Part shown: piece after piece, positions 1 through 6,354 of the stretch
How the letters are laid out: each line of letters starts with the position of its first letter
Numbering within the stretch: position 1 is the stretch's first letter
Source of the DNA: an uncultured Bacillota bacterium
GTDB lineage: Bacteria; Bacillota; Clostridia; Caldicoprobacterales; UBA3941
Assembly (NCBI GenBank): GCA_937960725.1
Contig: CALGOY010000109.1
Location: forward strand, 1-10,415
DNA: 10,415 nt
Direction: 5' to 3'
Translations under genes and position numbers: made by a program
The notes under the pieces: model-generated
The model's input: only the letters and a program-made list of their open reading frames with translations
Databases searched by the model: none
Told to the model about the DNA's origin: nothing

Positions 1-49
1 ACGAGATTAAGCGTTGTGACTGGAGTTCAGACGTGTGCTCTTCCGATCT
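1..49. other. Illumina sequencing adapter (artefact, not genomic)
   Basis: Bases 1-7 (ACGAGAT) match the 3' end of the Illumina P7 oligo. Bases 8-15 (TAAGCGTT) sit where an 8-nt i7 index belongs. Bases 16-49 match the 34-nt TruSeq Read 2 adapter from GTGACTGG through CTCTTCCGATCT, with the T used for A-tail ligation at base 49. Order and spacing fit a complete indexed adapter end, so chance is very unlikely. Genomic sequence starts at base 50. The contig end therefore comes from an untrimmed read, and the stop codon of the first gene is made partly of adapter. Confidence 0.97.
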
Positions 50-498
50 TACGGCTTTCCATTAATTATAATACCTGAGCCTACTCCGGTACCCAATGTG
101 ATAGTTATGGAGTTTTCTACCCCCTGACAAGCTCCAGCTACAGATTCGGCTAACCCGGCTACCGTAGCATCGTTGTCGATATATACTGGCAGGTTTATGT
201 ATTTTTGCAGCTCATCCCTTACTGGAACATTGCGCCAAAATAGATTATTTGCAAATATAATTTTCCCCGCTTTCTTATCAGCATATCCAGGGGAGCCAAT
301 TCCAATGGCCTTAATATCTTCCTTTTTGTAGCCAGCTTCCTCTATCACTCTTAAAATCAACATAGCCATATCCTTAATAATTTCTTGATAAGGCCGCCCT
401 ACCCCTGTAGGAGTCTCCCCTTTGTGTAAAATATTACCCTTTTCATCTACTATGCCTGCGGCTATATTAGTTCCTCCTAAATCTACTCCAACATACAC
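50..498 (-). CDS. ROK-family sugar kinase (glucokinase-like), 3' end missing
   Basis: N-terminal half of a ROK-family kinase, probably a glucokinase that phosphorylates glucose with ATP in the cytoplasm. Numbered from the outermost ATG at 513, visible motifs are the phosphate-binding DLGGTN (11-16), the sugar-binding ANN (88-90), IDNDA with the likely catalytic base D115, and GTGVGSG (141-147). The family is usually about 300 residues, but only about 150 remain. The apparent TAA at 49-51 uses adapter base 49, so the true codon is TAN, perhaps Tyr. The zinc-binding Cys cluster of the family lies beyond the contig end. I chose GTG at 498 because GGAGG lies 8 nt before it, giving a protein starting MYVGVDLGGTN. 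The ATG at 513 has no good ribosome site but remains possible. It follows hprK by 28 bases (13 if ATG 513 is used). Substrate specificity cannot be read from this half. Confidence 0.9.
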
Positions 499-526
499 CT
501 TACATTCCTCCATTTCTTACATATCT

Positions 527-1453
527 TTAATCCTTATTCCTTTGAATAAGGGCATTTAAACGATTGTCTAGTTCTTGTGCAGCATTATAGCCCATATTTT
601 TTAATCTCCAGTTTTTTGCTGCCACTTCTACTATAATCGCTAGATTTCTTCCAGGCCTAACAGGTATAACAATTTTAGGTAGCTTAACTCCAAGTATCTC
701 TATATACTCCTCTGTAAGTCCTAATCTATCGTATTCCTTATTATTATCCCAAAATTCCAGGTAGATGACAAGATCTAAAGGTTTATTATTGATAACAGAG
801 CTTATGCCATACATCGACTTAATATCGATTATGCCTATCCCCCTGATCTCCATAAAATGTCGTATTAACTCCGGGGCCTCACCAATCAAGCGGTTTTCAG
901 CTACCTTTTTAATTTCAACTGCGTCATCTGCCACTAAACGATGCCCTCTCTTTACCAACTCCAATGCGGTTTCACTTTTCCCAATTCCACTCTCGCCCAT
1001 TAGAAAAACCCCTACTCCATGGACATCAATCAACACTCCATGGCGGGTAATTTTAGGGGCTAAAGCAGAATCTAAGTAGTTGATAAGCTTATGGACCAAA
1101 CTAGTAGTCACGTGCGATGAGCGCAAGACGGGCTTTTTGTATTTTTTGGCGGCTTCTATTATATAGTCCGGCACCTCCATAGAACGGGAAACTATGAGAC
1201 ATGGAAAATCGTAGCTAAAGAATTGTTCCAGGCGTGCTTTCCTCTTATTTGGCTCCATCTCCTTTAAATAAGTCATCTCTGCCTTTCCCAATACCTGTAT
1301 TCTATCATTGCCAAAATAGTCAAAAAATCCAGCAAACTGCAGGCCTGGTCTATTGATATCACTAGTAGTGACCTCAATATTCTCAGATTCTCCAGCGTAT
1401 ATTATTTCTAAATTCAATGCTTTAGCTAAAGTACTAACGGGTATGGCGCCCAA
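527..1453 (-). CDS. hprK: HPr kinase/phosphorylase
   Basis: Bifunctional enzyme that phosphorylates HPr of the sugar phosphotransferase system on its regulatory Ser, and removes that phosphate again. It is the cytoplasmic sensor of carbon catabolite repression in Firmicutes. The protein has 308 residues, the usual family length. The N-terminal domain (about 1-130) precedes the kinase domain, which has H138, the Walker A loop GESGIGKS (153-160), DDAVE (176-180) and the HprK signature EIRGIGIIDI (202-211). The C-terminal VRPGRN region (266-270) is also present. The start is TTG at 1453, 9 nt after a GGAGG that lies inside the last codons of the upstream HAD gene. Only 2 bases separate that gene's stop from this start, so the two are probably translationally coupled. 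The ROK kinase follows in the same direction. Confidence 0.96.
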   Translation of the reverse strand: MGAIPVSTLAKALNLEIIYAGESENIEVTTSDINRPGLQFAGFFDYFGNDRIQVLGKAEMTYLKEMEPNKRKARLEQFFSYDFPCLIVSRSMEVPDYIIEAAKKYKKPVLRSSHVTTSLVHKLINYLDSALAPKITRHGVLIDVHGVGVFLMGESGIGKSETALELVKRGHRLVADDAVEIKKVAENRLIGEAPELIRHFMEIRGIGIIDIKSMYGISSVINNKPLDLVIYLEFWDNNKEYDRLGLTEEYIEILGVKLPKIVIPVRPGRNLAIIVEVAAKNWRLKNMGYNAAQELDNRLNALIQRNKD

Positions 1454-1455
1454 AT

Positions 1456-2262
1456 CTATCTGCCTCCCTCTAAAATAAATTTATAGACGACTTCAGCTAC
1501 CCCATCCTCATTGTTTGTAAGCGTAACATAGTCTGCCCATTTTTTTACATCCTCGTGAGCATTTCCCATAGCGACACCTAATCCTGCATATTTTATCATC
1601 GGAATATCGTTATAACTGTCGCCTATCGCAATAATTTCTTCTCTATCGATTTTTAAAGACTTGGCTAAATATTCCAAGGCCTTTCCTTTTGTAGCGTCTT
1701 TATTAGTAAGCTCCAAATAGTTAGGTTTAGATATTGTAACCTGAAGAGTGTCCCTAAACAGCTTGCTATACTCTTCTTTCATCTTCAATATTGTGCTTGG
1801 CTCGTCTATTATAAGCATTTTAGTCGGAGGCTTTTTAAGAAACTTATCCAGCGGACCTACAGCTGTACCGGCCACTCCTATATTAAGCCTGTACAATTCA
1901 CTATATTCGTTGTATTCCTCCATATAATACTTGTCATCCACATAAACCTGCAGATAAGCACCATCTGATACGCTTTTCTCGATAACAGCCATTGCAATAT
2001 CCAGGGGGATAGGGCAGTGATACAACACCTCTTGGGATAGGGTATTTTTTATCAATCCCCCTTGATAGGTGATTACGGGTACATCAAGCTTAAGCTGTTC
2101 TATATAGGGAAGGGCAGAACAATACATCCTACCCGTAGCAATTGTGACTACTACCCCTCTTTTCGAAGCTTCCATCAGCGCATCCTTATTGCGCTTACTA
2201 ATGTTGAGATCGTCGCCCAGAAGAGAATCATCTAAATCAACGGCTATCAATTTATAACTCAA
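1456..2262 (-). CDS. Cof-type HAD-superfamily hydrolase
   Basis: Soluble phosphatase of the HAD superfamily, Cof/YidA type, 268 residues, which is normal for the group. Motif I is DLDDS with nucleophile D9 and acid D11. Motif II is the T43-G44-R45 segment. Motif III is a Lys at 192 or 194. Motif IV is GDSYND (214-219). The C2-type cap lies between motifs II and III. Such enzymes act on sugar phosphates, pyridoxal phosphate or flavin phosphates, and the substrate cannot be told from sequence. The start is TTG at 2262, preceded by GAGGTGA with about 5 nt spacing. A closer upstream ATG ends in a stop after one codon. It is the first gene of a likely HAD-hprK-ROK operon, which suggests but does not prove a sugar-phosphate substrate. 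Confidence 0.93.
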   Translation of the reverse strand: MSYKLIAVDLDDSLLGDDLNISKRNKDALMEASKRGVVVTIATGRMYCSALPYIEQLKLDVPVITYQGGLIKNTLSQEVLYHCPIPLDIAMAVIEKSVSDGAYLQVYVDDKYYMEEYNEYSELYRLNIGVAGTAVGPLDKFLKKPPTKMLIIDEPSTILKMKEEYSKLFRDTLQVTISKPNYLELTNKDATKGKALEYLAKSLKIDREEIIAIGDSYNDIPMIKYAGLGVAMGNAHEDVKKWADYVTLTNNEDGVAEVVYKFILEGGR

Positions 2263-2299
2263 TTACGTCACCTCATGCCAACTAAATAATAAAACTTAA

Positions 2300-2340
2300 A
2301 GGAGGCATTATATACTACAATATAGTATATAATGTCTCTT
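2300..2340 (-). promoter_or_regulatory. AT-rich palindrome with -10-like boxes upstream of the HAD-hprK-ROK cluster
   Basis: A perfect 12-bp inverted repeat (CATTATATACTA at 2306-2317, TAGTATATAATG at 2323-2334) surrounds a 5-base loop in the 87-bp gap between uvrC and the HAD gene. As plus-strand RNA it extends to 18 bp with two G-U pairs. Each arm contains TATAAT in opposite orientation; the minus-strand copy (2312-2307) is correctly placed to be a -10 box for the HAD gene. No good -35 box lies 17 bases upstream. There is no adjacent T-run, so it is a poor terminator for uvrC. I read it as a promoter region or operator; an AU-rich stem of no function is possible. Confidence 0.4.
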
Positions 2341-2349
2341 CTGCTGTGT

Positions 2350-4215
2350 CTATATGTTTTTTCCAAAATACCGTTGAAGGTTTTCTGCCGCCTTGCGATT
2401 CATCCCTTCAACCTGCAGCAGCTCATCCAGACTGGCGTTCTTTATAGCCTCTAGCGTTCCAAAATGCTTAAACAGTGCAGCCCTCCGCTTAGGCCCAATT
2501 AGGGGGACGTCCTCCAATACTGAGTGGAGGCTATTTCTATTTCGCAAACTCCTATGGTAGCTTATAGCAAACCTATGGGCCTCATCCCTTACCCGCTGCA
2601 GCAGCTGAAGCCCATTGCTATTTCTAGGTAAAATTATGGGCTCCTCTTGACCTTTTACATAAATTTCTTCAAACTTCTCGGCTAAGCTAATAGTAGGTAT
2701 ATGGCTTAATCCGAATTCATCGAGAACTTTTAAAGCAGCATTTAACTGCCCTTTTCCTCCGTCTATCAAAATCAAGTCTGGAAACTTGGAAAACTTCCCA
2801 ATATTAATATCCTTTCCCTCGGATTGGAGTTTTTTTCTTTCCTCTATACCTCTTTTAAACCTCCGCTTAAGTACCTCTTGCATACTCGCATAGTCATCAG
2901 GCCCTATAACCCCCTTGATTTTAAATCTCCTATACTCGCTAATATTAGGCCTGCCATCTTCAAAAACCACCATAGCTGCTACAGAATCTATTCCTTGAAT
3001 GTTAGATATATCGAAGGCCTCAATCCTCCTGGGAGGATCCTCCAGCTCAAGATGCCGGGCTAACTCCTCCAAAGCTCCTAGGGTTCTAGCTTCTTCCCGG
3101 ACAAGCTTTTGTTCATAGTTCTCTAAAGTTTCTACCGCATTTTTCAATGCCATATCTACTAATTTCTTCTTTTCACCCCGATGGGGAACTTTTAAATATA
3201 CCCGACTTCCCTTGTTGTTGGAAAGCCAATCCTCGATTATTTCGATATCATCAAACTCTTCTTGCACCAGTATTTCTTTTGGTACAAATGAAGAAACCAG
3301 ATAATACTGCTTGATAAATGAGCTCAGCGCTTCCTTAATATCCGTATCCTCTGTGTCATCCAGTCCAAAGTGCTCAGTGCCTATAAGTTTCCCGCTTCTA
3401 ATAAAGAACATCTGCACTATGCTCTTTTTCCTTCCCTGAGCAATTGCAATAACATCTTGATCAACAAAATCAGTCGATAAAACCTTTTGTTTCTCCATCA
3501 CCTTTTCTACTGCTGCAATCTTATCCCTAAGCATGGCTGCTTTTTCAAATTGAAGCTTATCCGCTGCTTCCTTCATTTGCTCTTTTAGTTCTTTTATTAA
3601 TTCTTCATGTCTTCCATCCAAGAATTTGCAAACTTCCTTTATCATATTTTGATATTCTTCCTTATCGACATTTCCCATACAGGGGCCCTGGCACTGGTTT
3701 ATATGGTAATATAGACAGGGCCTATCTCCTTTTTTGATATTATTCAAATTTTTATTACAGCTTCTGATAGGAAAAAGTTTTTTGATAAGCTCAATCGTTT
3801 CCCGGACAGCCTTAGCATCAGTATAAGGCCCGAAATAGCGGTTTTTATCCTTTTTTACCTTTCTAGTTAGAAAAACCCTAGGATAATCCTCTTCAGTGGT
3901 AACTTTAATATATGGATAGTGTTTATCATCCTTCAACAGAACGTTGTATCTTGGCCTATGCTTTTTAATTAAATTACACTCCAAAATTAAAGCTTCCAGC
4001 TCGGAATCGGTTAAAATATACTCAAAATCCTTAATCTTGGGTACCATAGCGCGAAGTTTAGGGGAATGATTCCTAGAAGATTGAAAGTATTGCCTAACCC
4101 TATTTCTTAAAGACACTGCTTTTCCTATATATATAATATTTCCCAGCTCATCTTTCATCATATATACGCCTGGCTGGCTGGGAAGATTTTTTAATTTTTC
4201 CTCCAATAGCTGCAT
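2350..4215 (-). CDS. uvrC: Excinuclease ABC subunit C (UvrC)
   Basis: Nuclease of nucleotide excision repair: recruited by UvrB, it cuts the damaged strand on both sides of the lesion. It is complete at 621 residues. The order is a GIY-YIG nuclease domain (about 12-95; GVYMMK and IIYIGKA visible), four cysteines C153, C167, C175 and C179 spaced as in the UvrC iron-sulfur cluster, a UVR motif that binds UvrB (about 206-241), an RNase H-like nuclease domain with D402 in FDISN, D485 in IDGGKGQ and H547 in DEAHRF, and a C-terminal helix-hairpin-helix pair (about 567-617). It starts at ATG 4215 with an AAAGGTAG ribosome site. A strong terminator separates it from the gene before it, so it should have its own promoter, but I see no convincing one in 4216-4301. 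Nothing is missing or unusual. Confidence 0.97.
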   Translation of the reverse strand: MQLLEEKLKNLPSQPGVYMMKDELGNIIYIGKAVSLRNRVRQYFQSSRNHSPKLRAMVPKIKDFEYILTDSELEALILECNLIKKHRPRYNVLLKDDKHYPYIKVTTEEDYPRVFLTRKVKKDKNRYFGPYTDAKAVRETIELIKKLFPIRSCNKNLNNIKKGDRPCLYYHINQCQGPCMGNVDKEEYQNMIKEVCKFLDGRHEELIKELKEQMKEAADKLQFEKAAMLRDKIAAVEKVMEKQKVLSTDFVDQDVIAIAQGRKKSIVQMFFIRSGKLIGTEHFGLDDTEDTDIKEALSSFIKQYYLVSSFVPKEILVQEEFDDIEIIEDWLSNNKGSRVYLKVPHRGEKKKLVDMALKNAVETLENYEQKLVREEARTLGALEELARHLELEDPPRRIEAFDISNIQGIDSVAAMVVFEDGRPNISEYRRFKIKGVIGPDDYASMQEVLKRRFKRGIEERKKLQSEGKDINIGKFSKFPDLILIDGGKGQLNAALKVLDEFGLSHIPTISLAEKFEEIYVKGQEEPIILPRNSNGLQLLQRVRDEAHRFAISYHRSLRNRNSLHSVLEDVPLIGPKRRAALFKHFGTLEAIKNASLDELLQVEGMNRKAAENLQRYFGKNI

Positions 4216-4301
4216 ATTTATCTCTACCTTTCAGTTCTTTTTTTATTGGTCAATTTGAATACCCAGAAGCAATTTGGAGAACGGTTAATTTAATTGTAAT
4301 A

Positions 4302-4334
4302 AAAAAAGAAGCTCATTGCAAAGGCTTCTTTTTT
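4302..4334. terminator. Bidirectional rho-independent terminator after the ECF S-component gene
   Basis: Arms 4302-4312 (AAAAAAGAAGC) and 4324-4334 (GCTTCTTTTTT) pair over 11 bp around an 11-base loop. Read on the minus strand, GAAGC...GCTTC is followed by a run of seven T. It begins 6 bases after the frame-corrected stop at 4341, but over 110 bases after the in-frame stop at 4448. This supports 4341 as the ancestral gene end. The rest of the interval to uvrC (4216-4301) shows no further feature. Confidence 0.85.
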
Positions 4335-4340
4335 GATGTT

Positions 4341-4771
4341 TTATTGAGGTTTTGTGAGTAGAGAAAACTGTATAAGAGATTGGTATACAACCATGGCAAT
4401 AACAGCATCAATTCCATGGTGGATAGCCGTTCCAATGCTCGTAATCACTAACGCTTGTTTCCGATCCACTCCAAAAGGCAGAAGCACCAGTCTATCCCTC
4501 CGAAGATAGCGTGAACAAAAGCCCTGGCCCCTACCATAATATTAACTTTCAAGGCAAAGCCAATAGCAGATCCAATTCCAACCATGATGGCAACCCCTGG
4601 GCTTATAGCCATTGCTAGCATGCTAGGCAGATGGGATGCAATAGTAGCCGTAAATCCAGGCGGTATTACAATCATAAGTGGCGTTCCTGCAAATAATAAA
4701 GTAATTAAAATAGCCATCGCAGTCAAAAGACCGCCTATTACTATATTCTTTACATTAGTCTTCGTATTCAT
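4341..4771 (-). pseudogene. ECF transporter S component (NiaX-like), broken by frameshift and perhaps an internal deletion
   Basis: Integral membrane protein resembling the substrate-binding S component of energy-coupling-factor vitamin transporters. From ATG 4771 (GGGAG site 7 nt upstream) the frame gives 91 plausible residues with hydrophobic helices, including VIPPGFTATIASHLPSMLAM and ISPGVAIMVGIGSAIGF. After AIFG (F90, 4504-4502) it turns into unrelated sequence and stops at 4448. A second minus frame takes over at 4499 (AGG) and runs 52 codons to TAA at 4343-4341, with hydrophobic VLLPFGVD and ITSIGTAIHHGIDAVIAMVV. Joined, they give about 143 residues, short against roughly 170-190 remembered for the family. 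A helix of about 25-30 residues seems absent at the junction, so a simple one-base error may not suffice. NiaX (niacin) kinship is my inference from recalled motifs. In a draft contig this could be assembly error. Confidence 0.75.
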
Positions 4772-4807
4772 AAAGACACTCCCTAATCATTAATTAAATT
4801 ATAAATA

Positions 4808-4836
4808 ATTATACAGCAGACCAGATGTAATGTCAA
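4808..4836 (-). promoter_or_regulatory. Consensus sigma-A promoter of the ECF S-component gene
   Basis: On the minus strand TTGACA (4836-4831) and TATAAT (4813-4808) are both perfect consensus matches, separated by exactly 17 bases. Transcription should begin near 4801, leaving a leader of about 30 bases before ATG 4771. No terminator is visible between the penicillin-binding protein stop at 4865 and this promoter, so some read-through from that operon is possible. Confidence 0.9.
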
Positions 4837-4854
4837 GTGTCTTTACACCTGTGA
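4831..4854. promoter_or_regulatory. Operator-like interrupted palindrome on the -35 box of the ECF S-component gene
   Basis: On the plus strand CAAGTGT (4834-4840), spacer CTTT and ACACCTG (4845-4851) form an inverted repeat with one mismatch per 7-base arm. It overlaps the -35 hexamer at 4831-4836, the classic place for a repressor. A 10-base piece of it, AGTGTCTTTA (4836-4845), recurs inverted at 4771-4780, touching the start codon. The pattern reminds me of operators of the niacin repressor NiaR, which would fit a NiaX-like gene, but I recall that motif only roughly. Confidence 0.5.
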
Positions 4855-4864
4855 AGACCTTCTC

Positions 4865-6340
4865 TTAATGTCCTAATTCCATCGCTTTTTTTAGAATTTT
4901 AGCTGCCAAAGGAGCGGCTGCCGATCCCCCGGTCTGGCCCTCAGGCAAATCCTCTAGAACTATAGCTATCGATAAGCTTGGCTTGTCTACCGGAGCAAAT
5001 CCTACAAACCAGGCATTATTTTTCCACTCTCCATTTTCCCCTTGTTTCTCAGCCGTTCCCGTCTTCCCCGCAATATTAACGCCGGCTATCTTGGCATTTT
5101 TGCCCGTCCCTTCTTCAACTGCATCTTTGAGCATATTCTGGATAATTTTCGCATTTTCTGGAGAAGTCACCTTTTTAAAAGGCCTTGGCTCAAAATCCTT
5201 TATAAGCTTATCGTTCCTGCCGATAACCTGCTTTAATAACTTGGGCTCCATCATAGTTCCATCGTTTGCAATAGCGGCTCCAATCATAGCCATGTGCATA
5301 GGGGTTACCAATACATCCCCCTGTCCTACTGCTGTCCAGCCCAGCTTGCCATCAGAAACACTACTTTTCAAAGGCAGCTTGCTAGCCACTAGTTTTATAT
5401 CTTTGAATAAAAAGTCCTGGTTAAACCCGAATGATTCCGCAGTTTTAATCAAATTATTTCTCCCTAAACTTGCTCCTAACTGGGCAAATACGGTATTACA
5501 GGAGTAGATCATTGCTTTGCTCAGGTTAATGTTTCCGTGTTTTTGTTCATTATAACAAGGTATGACCTCACCGCTTAAATCTAATTTTCCTTCGCAGATA
5601 AATTCTTCTTCCATAATCCCTTCAAGGTTTTCTAAAGCACTTACAGCAGTAATGATTTTAAATGCGGAACCTGGAGGGTACAGGCCATTTGTAGCCCTGT
5701 TATATAATTTATCTCCCTCCATTTCGCCGCTTAAGCTATTTGGATTATAGGTAGGATGGCTAACCATTGCTAGTATCTCCCCAGTATGAACCTTTAATAC
5801 AACTGCGGCTCCCTTGTGCTTGCCCATTATTTCATCGATGAATTGTTGCAGCTCAAAATCAATTGTGAGCACAACATCATTGCCTCTCTCTTGGGGAAGT
5901 AGCGCTTTTTGATAAATTCTTTCAAGAAGGGAGTTATTGTATCCCATCAAGTATTTAATGTAAAATGCCTCCACTCCCGATCGCCCTAACTGGGGATCAT
6001 GGAATCCTACTACATGGGCTATACTCCTTGCTTTTTCGCTTTCGCTGCAGTAACTCCTGTAATAATAAGTCTGCATCTCATCGGTTTTAGGATTTCTTTC
6101 TTTTGTCTCTTTAGTTGTTGCTAAAATTTTTCCATTTCGATCCAAAATATCCCCCGGGATGATCTTAGGCTGCCAGCCATCCATCCTCACCCTCGAATTA
6201 TAAGAGTTAGCAAACCAGCGATCTCCATAAAAAACCAGAGCATAGCATAAATAGAATCCCAATAACAAAAAAAGAATTATAATAAATCCCAACCCTCTCT
6301 TTATATTACGCTTCATCAATTTCATAAGAATCCATCCCAT
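4865..6340 (-). CDS. Class B penicillin-binding protein (peptidoglycan D,D-transpeptidase)
   Basis: Membrane-anchored transpeptidase that cross-links peptidoglycan outside the membrane; target of beta-lactams. It has 491 residues: a short cytoplasmic N-terminus, one membrane helix (about 17-38), a small pedestal region with PGDILDRNG (62-70), and the transpeptidase domain (about 150-490). All three catalytic motifs are present: SAFK with nucleophile S225 and K228, SCN (280-282), and KTG (426-428). It is compact compared with the 600-700 residue PBP2/FtsI type and resembles the short PbpA class found next to SEDS genes. ATG 6340 has AAAGGA only 3 bases upstream of its TGGATG; Met6 (6325) is the alternative. 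It lies 14 bases after the SEDS gene and is probably its dedicated partner. Whether it serves elongation, division or sporulation cannot be decided. Confidence 0.95.
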   Translation of the reverse strand: MGWILMKLMKRNIKRGLGFIIILFLLLGFYLCYALVFYGDRWFANSYNSRVRMDGWQPKIIPGDILDRNGKILATTKETKERNPKTDEMQTYYYRSYCSESEKARSIAHVVGFHDPQLGRSGVEAFYIKYLMGYNNSLLERIYQKALLPQERGNDVVLTIDFELQQFIDEIMGKHKGAAVVLKVHTGEILAMVSHPTYNPNSLSGEMEGDKLYNRATNGLYPPGSAFKIITAVSALENLEGIMEEEFICEGKLDLSGEVIPCYNEQKHGNINLSKAMIYSCNTVFAQLGASLGRNNLIKTAESFGFNQDFLFKDIKLVASKLPLKSSVSDGKLGWTAVGQGDVLVTPMHMAMIGAAIANDGTMMEPKLLKQVIGRNDKLIKDFEPRPFKKVTSPENAKIIQNMLKDAVEEGTGKNAKIAGVNIAGKTGTAEKQGENGEWKNNAWFVGFAPVDKPSLSIAIVLEDLPEGQTGGSAAAPLAAKILKKAMELGH

Positions 6341-6354
6341 CCATCCTTTTCATT

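Noticed and set aside
765..1079. Plus-strand open frame of about 100 codons inside hprK
   Set aside because: It is the complement of well-conserved hprK codons and has no ribosome site; a shadow frame.
2297..2334. Strong plus-strand Shine-Dalgarno (AAAGGAGG) ahead of an ATG at 2332
   Set aside because: The distance to the ATG is about 26 bases and the frame is a short antisense frame over the end of uvrC with no recognisable protein.
4983..5507. Plus-strand open frame of 174 codons inside the penicillin-binding protein gene
   Set aside because: It lies opposite the transpeptidase domain with all catalytic motifs intact on the minus strand, and its composition is typical of an antisense shadow.
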